Origin: Primula veris
Lineage: Eukaryota; Streptophyta; Magnoliopsida; Ericales; Primulaceae
DNA: 64,000 bases
Assembly (NCBI GenBank): GCA_963682055.1
Contig: OY821744.1
Coordinates: 31,720,967 to 31,784,966 of the forward strand
Direction: 5' to 3'
The translations under genes and the position numbers were made by a program. This document shows positions 48,701 to 59,911 of this stretch, piece by piece. The notes beneath the pieces are model-generated. The model did no database searches and was not told the origin of the DNA. It was given only the letters and a program-made list of their open reading frames with translations. Within the stretch, counting starts at the first letter, position 1. The number at the start of each line of letters is the position of its first letter.

Positions 48701-49801
48701 TCTCTTTTTTACAATACTATGAAAATACTTTGTATTAGAATCTCCTTCATTGACCCATTTTAAGTTTGCTTTTTGACTCCAGAAATCCTCCTCAATTTTT
48801 ATTCTATAATGCAGATTTGCTTCAGCTTTCTTTAATCCAATTTTGTTGAACATTGTAGGGTCATTCACAAAGACACTGTCCATTTTTAGGACTTCATCTT
48901 CACCTTCAGTTACTTTCTGGAAGATATTCCCATAAGCTCCTTTGTTCCAATCAGATAAGGCTTTCTTTGTTCTTCTTAAATTATTTACTAAAGAATAAAA
49001 TGCATCACCTCTAATATAAGTCACCTAAACTGATGCTATTACCTTGCTGTAATCTTTATGCTTTGTCCAGAAATTCTGAAAAATAAACCTTTTAGGATTG
49101 TTATCAAACTCAGTCTTACATCTAGTTAGAAGAGGACTGTGATCTGAGGATGCTTTATTAAGATGTTCTAATGAAATATGCTAAAAAAGATCTAAGCAGT
49201 TTTGATTTGTAAGAACTTTATCAATTCTTTCAAAAATAGCAGCTTCATCATTTCTCTTGTTCCACCAAGTAAATCTAGAACCAGTAAACTTCAGTTCTTC
49301 CATATTCACATTATTTATACATTCTAAATAATCTGTAGCAGCACCCACATTTAAATTAAGGACCCCTATCTTATCTTCTTCTTTTGAAACAGTATTGAAG
49401 TCTCCTCCAATTATCCAAGGATCCCCAGTACTTTCTTGCTGCAACCAGTCTCATAAAGGTACTCTCTCTTCTCTTGTACATTTAGCATACACTGCTGTGA
49501 ATTTTATTTGTTTCAATAGAAAGCTCCCTTTTATATCAAAGCTAATACCTTGCTCCATTTGATTAGAAACCACCACAGTAATACCAATATTATAGAAAAC
49601 CCATATTTTATTATGGTCTTGAGAAAAAGCATTATCAAACCCAAACTTGTACTTATACAAATCAATTTTATTGCTACATGTCATAGGCTCCAAACATATT
49701 CATAACACAGGCTTATGTAATTTGCAAAAAAAATTCACTCTTCTACTAGTGCCATCTTTACCTTCCATCCCTCTGACATTCCAAATAAGAGCATTAATCA
49801 T
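45766..49801 (-). pseudogene. LINE ORF2 (endonuclease, reverse transcriptase, RNase H), broken
   Basis: ATG is at 49801 ('MINALIWNVRGMEG'). Endonuclease landmarks include 'PWIIGGDFNTV' and 'KFTGSRFTWWN'. Reverse transcriptase shows 'PGVDGF', 'ISSNQSGFVQNRDIVENILF', 'LDMKKSYDKVSW' and the catalytic 'LAFADDIIIFS'. Then come zf-RVT ('KCECCGCNVEDIEHLF') and RNase H ('INGSF', 'GLESEMKAL', 'FESDCLQMVN', 'GNKGADYLAN'). Stops include 49451-49453, 49181-49183, 49025-49027, 48275-48277, 46780-46782 and 46690-46692. There are frameshifts near 47930, 47850 and 47325. Most of the listed stops sit where relatives have Trp or Gln, as expected from C-to-T decay of methylated DNA. It cannot yield an enzyme. 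Confidence 0.9.
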
Positions 49802-49808
49802 TTATACA

Positions 49809-51056
49809 TGTTGAACTTAGAGTTCAATAATAGATTTTGATTATAACTTTGATTATGTTTTTAATGATTTTACGATTTCGATGATATAATGCTTGTCTCT
49901 TCCAAGAAAAGAAAAATGTATTTTCAGGACTTTAAAATAAAGAGCATTCGATAACGAAGTCAACGGTTCAAGCGGAACCAAAATCGGAGCTAAAACAAAG
50001 AAGCTACAAGCATTCGAAGGTTAACGAGACCAGAAGAAAAACGACCGATCGACTAGACAAAAACGACCGATCGTTTTGATCCAAAATTCTTCCAGTGAGG
50101 TCGTCTGAAAACGACTGATCGTTTCTCAGAAAAGGACCGATCGTTTTCTGAAAACGACCGATCGTCTGTAGAAAATGACCGATCGTTTTCTGCAGATTTC
50201 GAAAACAGCTTTTCAGCTTATTCTGGGAAGCAGCTTAAAACCTTTGGATAAAACCCCCAACCACTACCAACGGTCATATACATAAAAACAGACCTTTTGG
50301 TCCATATAGACCACCCCAAATGACTATCCAAATACAACTATTAATTCCATTAATATCCATTTACCCTCCTTCAACCTCTCTCAATCAAAACCCTAAATAT
50401 CACCATTTTTGTGAATATATTCGAAAAAGAGGGAAATTAAGGAGAAAGCAATTCGAGCTCAACCTAAGATCAAACATCATCAAAACCACAAATTAGCTTA
50501 TTTAGAAGCAATCAAATTGTGGGTGTTGTTTTTAATTTTCGATAAATTTGTAAAGAGCAAATTATAAGCTCATTGTGAGTGAGTGTTTGGGTAGAAGCTT
50601 TTAAGCCAAAGTGTTGGTTAAAATTTCTAGGTTAAACAATTGGGTGCTCATAGATTGAGGGGGAGTCGTTGACTCATTAAACGTGTTCGCTTGCACTTGT
50701 ATCAAGAGTAGGAACCTCGGATAGAGGGTGAGCCAATCGGTCGATTGAGCTCGATAGGATTTGTAAAAGCGGGAAGATCATTTTTAGTGAAATACTCGGT
50801 AGTATCGAGGAGAGGACGTAGGCCGTTTGCCGAACCTCTATAAATCACGGTGTCAATTTCTTCCTTAACTTTTACTTTCCGCAACTTATATTATTTTTTA
50901 ATTTCTTGCTTGCGTTTGGATTGTTTAAACGATTATTAACGCTTAATCTTAGATTTGCGAAAGTTGGGTTGTTGAGTTGCACTTAGATTTTAATTAGGCG
51001 AAAAACGCTAAAAACCTTATTCACCCCCTCTAAGGTTTAGCCGCACGGGGCCAACA
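49809..51056 (+). repeat. 5' LTR of the nested copia element
   Basis: 1,248 bp, TG...CA ended, followed directly by the primer-binding site. It carries a cluster of 'gaccgatcg' motifs at 50042-50185. Its last 50 bp match the truncated 3' LTR with one mismatch. Confidence 0.9.
50042..50185. repeat. Cluster of GACCGATCG motifs in the LTR
   Basis: Five exact 'gaccgatcg' copies and one variant ('gactgatcg') occur in about 145 bp, often extended as 'aacgaccgatcgttttctg'. The core cgatcg is self-complementary. In U3 such arrays often act as transcription-factor sites. That role is inferred. Confidence 0.75.
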
Positions 51057-51118
51057 ATTGGTATCAGAGCCGAGGCTCTTGCATATAGGAATCTAACGAT
51101 TTTAGAGTTAAGACCCCG

Positions 51119-51628
51119 ATGGCTAATTTGTACAATTTCGCATCCGGCATAGCTTTATCCCCAAATACTCCACCCTATTTCGATGGAATAAATTTTTCAT
51201 ATTGGAAGGATAGGATGAGCATGTTCTTACAAAGCTATAATGTTAAACTTTGGATGACCATAAAAGTAGGATATTCCGCACCTACATCCGAAAATAGCGA
51301 GAACCCAATCCCCGTAGAGGACCTAGATAACGCTCAACTAGAAGCTTACTCTACGAACGCCAAAGCAATGTACGCTATTGTTTGTGCCGTTTCCCCTAAC
51401 GAGTACAACAAAATATCCGCTTGTAAAATCGCTAAGGGTGTGTGGGATAAGTTAGTAGTTATGCACGAGGGAACTAACCAAGTTAAGGATTGCAAACTCC
51501 AACTTTTAGTTCATGACTACGAACTTTTTAAGATGAGCGAGGGTGAAACTATTTCCGATATGCTTGCTAGATTTACCACTATTACTAATGGATTAACATC
51601 TCTTGGTAAGTGTTTGTCTTGTAAGTAA
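51119..51628 (+). pseudogene. Copia gag, N-terminal part
   Basis: ATG at 51119 opens 62 bp after the LTR. The 169 residues contain the usual copia gag start ('PPYFDGINFSYWKDRMSMFL'), 'AKAMYAIVCAVSPNEYNKI', 'AKGVWDKLVVMHEGTNQVKD' and 'ETISDMLARFTTITNGLTSL' (DUF4219/UBN2-type). Homology stops after 'TSLGK', where the internal deletion begins. The last few residues and the TAA come from filler DNA. Confidence 0.9.
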
Positions 51629-51773
51629 TGGTCTCAAAGGTGATTCAGAGCTTACCCCTACATTGATCTAAAAACCTTATTCACCACCCTCTAAGGTTTA
51701 GCCGCACGGGGCCAACAATACATTTTGCGTACCCCTACATTAGAGGACCTTAGAATCATACTTTCTTTTTCAG

Positions 51774-53203
51774 CTATTTTAAAATCCCTTTCTTCTGTTT
51801 CCTTTTTGCACTATTAGACAAACAAATTTCCCAATTAGCATCATCAGGTTCTAAAGGAATACTTCTTGGTGATAAATTCAAGTCTTCTTGTAAATTAGCT
51901 ACTCTTACTTCCTCAAGATCAATATTTCTTCCATTTCATTTTGATTTTTATTTCTTCCAGCTGCACTATTCTCTGTAATTTCTTCATTTTCTCTCACACA
52001 AACTGGTTGCTCTGTTTCTACTTCTTCACTGGTTTCATTTGTTTCCATAAGTTCTGTATTTAAGACTTCTTGTCTTTCACTTTCAGAGTTTTCTCCATTT
52101 ATAATTTGTACATTGTTCTCCACCTCTTCATTGGCTTCAATACTGATAATATTTTCTAAATTTTCAATCACAGTATTTACCAATTTTGTACTTTGCTGTA
52201 TATTTTCTACAGGTCCCTCTGCATCATTGTCTGAAGGTTGCTCCACCACCAATCCCTCTTTGCTTGCTCCAAAGTTCCTGCTAACCCAATTCTTAGTGCT
52301 CTCTCTATCTATCTTTTTATATATGGTTTTTTGTGGTAAAGCTTTGTATAATAATGCCTTTTTTTGATTTTGTCCTTTCTTTTGTTGTTTTTGCTCTTGT
52401 TCTGGGTCCTTTTCTTTTATTACTTTGGCTTTATATGTGTTTTCATTCATTTTTATTATGCATTTTCCTTCTTCATGCCCCTGTTTACTCCAGTAGTAAC
52501 AAAACTTAGGTACATCTTCATACTTACAATCTTGCCAGAAACCTTCATCTCCCCCATATCCAATGCGAACCCTTTCAATTAAAACACTTCTTAGATCAAT
52601 TTCTACACAAATACGTGCCAACCCAGGTCTTGACAGCTTAGACGTAGGATCATCTACCTTTAGAGGATATCCAAACGCTGAAGCTATAGAAAATATACTC
52701 GACGTATTATATAGGTGAATAGGCAGCTTAGGTAATGATATCCAAACAGGCATAAGTGAAGATTCAACCTCCGTATCAAAATCATACGTCCATTTAAAAG
52801 TACGCATAGGTAATCCGTTGATATACCATATTTTACGTAACCAGATTCTCTGGAAATCAGCTTCATGGAAACATCTAATAAGAATATGTTTATGATCTAA
52901 AACTCCAATTTGATAATTAGCTTGTAAATCAAGAGTATGAAAGACTTTTTTAATATCCTCAATCTTTGGTTTACCATGCGAGAACTTACCTACTATCGTA
53001 TATTTAAACGGCTCTGATAATTGGTTAATTTCATCTTTTGAGAACTGTATCATTGGTTCTCCTCTATAGAACTCGATTTCTTTCAAATCTATTTTAGGTT
53101 TATCGACTTGTTTCTTTAGTATATCTGCAAAGGACTTAACCGGTAGGTCCGGTTTAATAAGCTGCGCATTTGAATCATCGGACGACTTATCGCGATCTAA
53201 CAT
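51774..53203 (-). pseudogene. LINE ORF1 (DUF4283 and zinc knuckle)
   Basis: The frame from ATG 53203 is open for 432 residues to 51905. Residues about 60-190 form a DUF4283-type RNA-binding region ('YTIVGKFSHGKPKIEDIKKV', 'MPVWISLPKLPIHLY'). It is followed by a zinc knuckle at 'KFCYYWSKQGHEEGKC' and a long acidic tail. In the knuckle the second Cys of the CCHC pattern is Trp, so metal binding is probably lost. Near 51930 the frame shifts. In the other frame about 52 more residues ('EEVRVANLQEDLNLSPRSIP'...) run to a TAG at 51774, probably the original end. The product would chaperone LINE RNA. Confidence 0.8.
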
Positions 53204-53270
53204 AATTGCGTCGGCTAGTGTTATTCACCCTAGTCGTCTCTCTCTTTCTCTCTCTAGGGTTATCCTATTT

Positions 53271-53820
53271 GATGGATTAAATAATAGTTGGTGGTTAATA
53301 ACACTCAATCTTATATATATATATTATATACATACACATTTATCTATAGACTTCCAGTTTTAATAATATCTTTAAACTGTTAATTATAATCAATTTTATG
53401 AGTGTGTTAATCTTTATCATTCTTGCATTTTTTTTATGTTACTATTACTCGTGCTTACTAACAAAAGAGCGATCTATTTTCTTTTCTTCTACTTATTCAA
53501 AATAATTAGAGTAAAAAGAGTAAAGATTGGAACTTTTCGTTCCTATTTTTTTCTATGGTTTTTCTTTGGTTATACAACTAAAAAAAATACTGAAACAGAC
53601 AACCAAAGAGTTCACTAATCCAACACCAGCAAATTCTTTTTTTTTTCCAGACAAAAACACCTTGTAGATGTAGAAAACTATTTTTATGGTACAAAAACAC
53701 ATTAAATAGAGAATCCGCAAAATGTGAATACTGAAACCTAGAATTAACTATTCTATTGGTAAGAGAAATGGGCAGGAAATTCCTACTAATTAGTTTTATT
53801 TCATAAACTATAAAGAATAC
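53271..53820. other. Spacer between the LINE and the CHIP-like exons
   Basis: AT-rich with an (AT)n run near 53312-53328. The U-box exons of the CHIP-like gene would be expected downstream of 53821 on the minus strand, but I find no U-box coding here. Confidence 0.55.
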
Positions 53821-56800
53821 TGTGTAGGGACGTCAGCTTCAGCGGTTGTGCTAAAGACTCGTTCCGGAGTCACCAGTTGCGCTGAATTTTGGCCGTCTCG
53901 TAAATGTTTCTTCTCAAGAGCAGAAAGACAAGATTCTCTGTACCAAAAGGGGTACAACAAGTGTTAATAATCGATGACATTGTTTTACGCTAGCACGTTG
54001 ATATTTAGAGATATACAATCATCACTAGTTGAAGAAAACAGAATATGTACTTGTGAAATTCATATCTGCTGTTCTAGTTGCTGTTATGCAGTTAGGTTTC
54101 AAGTACAATTGCAACTGAGGTTGGAACCTAAGTATAATGATGGACAGAACTTATAAAGTTAAATGTACTTGAAATAAATCACACGCACATTTAACAACGG
54201 AGTTCACCCAACTAGGCTACGTCTCCGGGGCACTCACCCAGATTATGATATTATAAAAGCTTACAATATAGGATTCAAGTCTTATTGAAAAACACTCAGA
54301 CTCCCTCTAGGTTTTTCTACCTATCTCTATATTGCTCCTATCTTATAACTATCACTCAAAATATCAATGGCATCCCACCATTGTTTTTCTTTTAAAAAGC
54401 TCTTTGTGTATTCTCTCTAGAATAAGTTCTTTATAATTTAGAACACACACTTTTTACAAGTTAAGTTATCAACTATTTATAGAGGTAAAAACAATCTTCT
54501 TTCTTCAAGATCTTGATGATTGCTTTTTGACTCTTTTGATTGACTTCAATCTCTCTATATTGCACGATTGTCTTTAGCGTAGGATTGACCTCAATCTTCA
54601 TAAGTTAATACCTGTTTAATAACTAGCTTGGAAATAGGAGTTAGTTTTTTCCTAAAATAAGTAAACATATAAGATAGTATCTTTTTAGAGATAAGATCTT
54701 TCTTGATATATTTAGAAACATTGACTCCATATATAATTCAACCTAATCTGATTTTGATAGGAAACAAAGATTGAATTAAGTGATAAAGACTTTTATAAGA
54801 ATAGAGATCTAGTTTACCTATTTAAAGAAAGCACATCTTTATAAACTAATCTCCTTATATCTTTTAGGAAACATCTTTCCTTACCACTTTAATATTCTCA
54901 AAATAAACGAACTAAACCTTTAAGAGCAAATGAGAATATATCCTGCATACTTTAAAACAAATAATTATCATTAAAGAATAGTAATGCAGATTTACAGAAC
55001 TGAACAGAATCCTGCAGAACAGCAGGTTGGAACTGTGGTTGCAACTAAGGTTACAACATTATTTGAAACCAGCAACGCTGTCTTAGTTGGTTGTTACTGA
55101 GGTTGCAACATTACTTGAAACTAAAGAGCTGTCTCAGTTCTTAACAAACAAGAAGGATTATATAGTTAAAACCAATAGACAACAAATAGTATTTAGACCA
55201 AAATATGGTCCTAACAACTTGAGTGTTGGTTGTTCCCACAAGCGTTGGGTAGATTCACTTTCCCATAACAGGTATTTGGCTCTAGCAAGCTCTTGCCATA
55301 TCTCTTCCACCTTATAGCTCTTTGGATTTGCACCTCGCCCTAGGTCTAAAACCTGCAGATGAAACTTTAATGAGATTTGCCAAAAATAGTTCCTCTATGA
55401 GAAATACATTATTGTTTCTCACTGAAAATAGATATACAGTATTTCAGATCTTAATTCATTCGTTTTAATATTGTATACTTTCTAGATACAGTATCGGTAA
55501 CAAGTTCCTCATCGATCTGCTACAGTTTATATAGGAAAAGGCATTTCAAATTGGATTCATTACACTTATAAATAAGTCGTAAGAAAGACACAAGATCCAG
55601 AAAGTGATTCGTTTAATAATTTAAGCTTGTACAGTTCCAGGCTTATCTGTATAAAATCACAATATCATCTGAAATTTCATGTTATATTCAAAAGCCACAT
55701 TAGTTTTATGAATGCATCTGCTTTATCCAATATAAACGAAACTGAAACCATTACTTTAAAAAAGCAATAATTCATCTCCTGTTCTTCCCTTCATAGATTA
55801 CTTTTAACTTATGACAGCATGTACAGTCTAATTGCTGAGTAGTAACATTTTAGGAGGGACATACTTTTTCCAGTTCCTTGATACCATCACGATAATCTTC
55901 TTTTTGTAGCAACGCTAGCCCAAGTATGTAATGAGCCTGTCACCCAATATGTGCATATTACATTAGAAATTTTCACTCCTTTACTTCATTCAACTAAATG
56001 TATAGCGATCTGATTCACGTGGTTAAACCCACCGAGCTCAAAAGGGATGAATATCAATGTACCAAGCAGAAGGTAATTTCTCATTAAATTTTTTGTTGCA
56101 GCACGGGTTCTTTCCTCTGATGATACCGCATAAGCAAAAATAACAGGTATAAATACATTTTACCAGACTTTTTGGAATCTTTTACTTTCAAAAGTTTGCA
56201 CAAAGAATCACCTTTTACCCTTGGCCATAAGAGCTACAGTCAAAGCCGTTTTATTTCCACTGCTGGTTATAACTCAAACCTAAGCTATGAGCTTAAGGAC
56301 AACGACCAAGAAAGATTATCTAAATCCAGAGCATATGACCATCTTAAAAATGTGCCAAATTTACAGGTATCAGCAGGGATATTCAGGGGCTTATTCTCTC
56401 TGTGTGTGAGTGGTTCTATTTTTTCTTAAACTTAATATATTTAAGATTACAAAAATAAAAGATAAAAAGCTAAATAGTCGAAGCAACAATAATTCTGAGA
56501 TCAAATCCATGCCTTTGGACATTAAAACAGCTCAATTGTTCACAATTTGAAAATAAAATTCTAATCAGGGTGGTGCAACGCATCAACTTGAAATTCTACG
56601 TCTGCATGATAAAAGTAACGTGACGCAATGCTTAAAAGTATAACCAGCAACCTAAAAGTAAAATAAAAGGGACCCTAACCTTGACAGCTTTCTGATCAAG
56701 TTTAATTGCTCTCCTACTATCCTCTTCAACTCTAACCCAATCACTACATAAAAAGTCCACCACAACGAAAGAAATTAGACACCAACTGCTAATAGCAATT

Positions 56801-56927
56801 AAACCACAATATTTACGAAATACAGAAATATACGGAAACAATATATTTTCCACTCATACTTGCGTCTACGATGAAATAAGGCGCGATTAGTCCAATACAC
56901 CGGAACATTAGGGCACAAAGTAATAGC
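53821..56927 (-). pseudogene. CHIP-type TPR co-chaperone gene fragment without U-box
   Basis: Five exons join in phase: 56927-56860, 56743-56680, 55936-55865, 55352-55219 and 53937-53821, about 151 codons with no stop. They read 'AITLCPNVPVYWTNRALFHR', 'NDWVRVEEDSRRAIKLD', 'AHYILGLALLQKEDYRDGIK', 'LDLGRGANPKSYKVEEIWQE', and 'LKESCLSALEKK' through 'PERVFSTTAEADVPT'. This is the TPR and helical linker of plant CHIP, an Hsp70/Hsp90-binding E3 ubiquitin ligase. Expected but not found are a first exon with the N-terminal TPR helices and the U-box exons that should follow 53821, where a LINE begins about 550 bp away. The last intron (55218-53938) contains repeat-like DNA. Either the gene is cut at both ends, or its first exon lies beyond 64000 and only the U-box is lost. 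A TPR-only product could still bind chaperones. Confidence 0.78.
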
Positions 56928-57639
56928 CTGCATTAGATATATCAAAACAAAAGGTGAACAAAATTAAATTTTCACATATATGGAACAGAACGGAGCATAG
57001 TAATCGCATCATTAATACCATTACCCATACAGCAAAAAAACTACAACTTTTTTCAAACTTCCCAGGGCACAATAGCCTAATAGGTTACATACAAAAATAG
57101 AAAACTAACAAGAATCAAAATGCCAGTCACGAAAAAACCCATTCTGACATAAGATACTTGTCTAAAATATCAAAATTCATGACAAATTTACTAGAACACA
57201 ACGCTCAAGTATCACTCATCGAACACAAATATAAAAGATCCAAAAAAATATCTCAATAAGCTTATCCATCAAGGTATAACTGATCGTCAAAGTATCACAT
57301 AGCGAACCAGAAAACTCACAAGATCGTAAAATATCATCAGTCACGCAAAAATCATTAGGGCACAAATAAATTACCTAAATATCACATACCGCTATACAAT
57401 GTAATAAGAATAATTATTCGAATACACAATACACATTATGGCACAACTCCTGGTACCAAATAAAAAAAAATATGGCATAACTCCTGAATACCACAGTCCA
57501 CACACCACACACAAAATAATAAAGATTAAAATTCCCCAATTACCAAAACTCATCTGTAAAGGCTTAATTTTACATACTAAAACACAAAAGTAATTAGATA
57601 TTTTAACCAATTTATGCATATATGTAACTCCATACTAGT
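56928..57639. other. Upstream of the CHIP-like exons
   Basis: I searched the minus strand for a TPR-encoding first exon and found none. No other coding signal is seen. Confidence 0.5.
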
Positions 57640-57840
57640 AAAACAGAACACTAACAATATATTTAACCAAAACTGGCTTAATGTTACGTGCTAAAACAGA
57701 AAACTAACTAGATATTCAACCAAAACTGGCTCAATGTAACAATGTTACATACCGAAACAGAAAACTAACAATATATTTAACCAAAACTGGCTTAATGTTA
57801 CATGCTAATTGTTAAAACAGAAACTAACTAGATATTTAAT
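57640..57840. repeat. Four-copy short tandem repeat
   Basis: A unit of about 55-70 bp, 'gaaaactaacaatatattta' followed by 'accaaaactggcttaatg', repeats about four times. The copies alternate between 'caatatatttaacc' and 'tagatatttaacc' forms. Confidence 0.75.
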
Positions 57841-57884
57841 CAAGATTCAAGAGTAGGTTAAGTATCAATAGCAGCAGAGAAACG

Positions 57885-57910
57885 ATATATATATATATAT
57901 ATATATATAT
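57885..57910. repeat. (AT)n microsatellite
   Basis: Thirteen AT dinucleotides. They are followed by 'cccgggggtagctggggg', a G-rich phrase resembling the edge of an unidentified repeat. Confidence 0.85.
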
Positions 57911-58059
57911 AACAGGGACTGACCCGGGGGTAGCTGGGGGTGGCCGTGGCCACATCGGCGGCGATTTTCATTTTTTTTTTTTTTTTTGTGTAATTTAATT
58001 TTTTCTAAGATATACATGGATGGTTCCCATAATTAGACAAAAGAGCTATTGGTGTAGTG

Positions 58060-58810
58060 AGAAAATTGGTTTTAAATTATTTTAAAAAACAGAGCTAATT
58101 TAAGTCATATAGAAAATAATATGAGTTAATTTAAGTCATTTTAAAAAAAATCTGAGTTAATTTAAGTCGTACTAAAAAAGTCTAAGTTAATTTAAAGCCT
58201 TTAAAAACCGTATGAGTTTATTAATGTTGTTTTAAAAATAGTTTGAGTTAATTTAAGTCAATTAAAAAACAGTATGAGTTAATTTAATTAATTTTAAAAA
58301 CAATTTGAGTTAGTATAAAAACATTCAAAGTCATTTTGAGTCATTTAAAAAAGTCCGAGTTAATTTAAGTCATTTCAAAAATAGTCCGAGTTAGTATAAA
58401 AATAGTCTAAGTCATTTTGAGTCATTTAAAAAACAGTCTCAGTAATTTTAAAAATAGTTTGAGTTACTTAAGTCATTTAAAAAAAATCCGAGTTATTTAA
58501 GAAGAGTTTGAGTTGTTTTAAAAACAATATGATGTATTTTTCAAAACAGTCTGAGTTAATTTTCAAAAAGTCTAGTCATTAAAAAACAATCCTGGTCTTT
58601 TAAAAACAGACTGAAACGTTTTAAAAACAGACTAGCTCAATTTAAAAAGAGTCTAACTGGTTTAAAAATTGTCTAAATTGTTTTAAAATAATTTGAGTCG
58701 TTTGAACACATTCTATGGTCATTTAAAAACAGTTTGAGTTATTTTAAAAATATTTTGAGTCTAATTAAACAGTTTGAGTCGTTTTAAAAAATAAGTCATA
58801 GTTAATTAAG
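58060..58810. repeat. Decayed relative of the 31-bp satellite
   Basis: Units such as 'gagttaatttaagtcatttt' plus 'aaaaacagt' recur about every 30-32 bp with heavy divergence. The core 'agtcattttaaaaacagtctgag' logic is that of the array at 14300-15670, so one family occupies both places. Downstream (59060-59080) 'agaccaatccttatatta' resembles the terminal sequence of the 14-16 kb element. Confidence 0.75.
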
Positions 58811-59478
58811 TCACTTTTATGTGTTATGTTCATTAGAAAGCTAATAGAAAAGAATGTGATATTAGTAATTAAACATTTTATATATAGCTAGTTTTAACTA
58901 GGGAGTCAAACATTTATATTTCTAAAACTGTTAGACCCGTACAATAATTTATGAAATTACAAACCAATCCTCGTATTCCTCACCCCCACAAATCTTAAGA
59001 GTTAGTAAGCTTTTTATATTTACTAAAATTGGATTAATAATTAAATAATTTTGTTAAAAATAGACCAATCCTTATATTAGTTTGAAAGAGAACGAAATCA
59101 TCGTTTAGGCCTGACTTTTAAGAAGTTAGGCACTTAAAAAGTCCAATCACCAAATATGCAAGATTAGAGCTGGACCCTAGCCCATGTTACATTATGCTAC
59201 CAGGCCTAAATTGGTTGGATTTAAATTCCACTTTTTTCGATAACGTTCATAGGTAGCTAATTCAGATTTAATCCAACTATTAGCCATACCAGCTAATAAG
59301 GAAACAGTGACATTCAATCAAAAAGAATGAGCTCTAGTTTCTTACTTTCTTACCATATGGAAACTTACTCATGAGAAAATAAGGCATTAACCAAACTAAA
59401 CTACATAACAATTTTCCATATTTTAGTTACTTTTTTGAGATAAAAATGTTTCAAACCTCCAGTACATCATCTCATTTA
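58811..59478. other. Non-coding spacer
   Basis: No gene is seen. It probably includes the degenerate right end of the satellite-bearing element. Confidence 0.45.
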
Positions 59479-59485
59479 GTGTCAG

Positions 59486-59911
59486 TTCCATGGATACCCC
59501 AAAAACTAGTCTAAGGTTCTAAATCCGAATAAAGCAACAATATTTAGTAAATAACTGAAAATGAGTTCTTTTAGATTTGGTGAAAGGGCGAGCAATCTAT
59601 AATCGAGAAACCCTTTGGATTTAGTCTTTTAGATTTTCTCAACAAAAAAAAAGTCTATAAGAGATCAAGTGAAGAATAATACAAGGCTGAATAGAAAAAT
59701 GATCTCCCAGTATACAATATCACTATTTAAGAATTTAATCAAAATAGGGGACAGAAAAAATCTCGGTTAAGACAAGTTGCGGGCAGTCGGTTGCAAATAT
59801 GAAAAACTGAGATGCTATGGTTGTTTCAAGAAGGAAAAAAGAAAAGTAAAATATATTCCTGCCAAAGTGGATCTTTATGGCTAATTGATTTTTAGTAAAA
59901 ATTAAATATTT
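59486..59911 (+). repeat. Direct duplication, copy 1
   Basis: 426 bp starting 'ttccatggataccccaaaaa' and ending 'attaaatattt'. It differs from copy 2 by about four substitutions and two small indels of 3 and 1 bases. Confidence 0.95.

Larger units (their letters stand above)
49809..51717 (+). mobile_element. Internally deleted copia element nested in the LINE
   Basis: A 5-bp duplication, ataca, flanks it (49804-49808 and 51718-51722). A full 5' LTR of 1,248 bp (49809-51056, TGTTGA...CCAACA) is followed by the primer-binding site 'ttggtatcagagcc' (complementary to initiator tRNA-Met) and by the start of gag. After about 0.5 kb of gag and about 60 bp of unrelated filler, only the last 50 bp of the 3' LTR remain (51668-51717). 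Intact target duplications show that the element integrated whole and lost its middle later. Confidence 0.93.
45482..53270 (-). mobile_element. Near-full-length L1-type LINE, split by a copia insertion
   Basis: A poly-T run at about 45467-45481 marks the poly-A tail. The next bases ('attgggaaatcccac') match the 3' end of the smaller LINE at 34 kb. ORF2 (49801 to 45766) and ORF1 (53203 to about 51774) follow in L1 order on the minus strand. A pyrimidine-rich 5' region lies near 53230-53270. Without the 1.9-kb insert it would be about 5.9 kb, a normal plant L1 length. I could not identify its target duplication. Confidence 0.88.

Noticed and set aside
54180..55120. Possible solo LTR in the long intron of the CHIP-like gene (repeated 'gttgcaactgaggttgcaac' phrases)
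   Set aside because: I could not find matching TG/CA ends or a target duplication, so the class cannot be supported.
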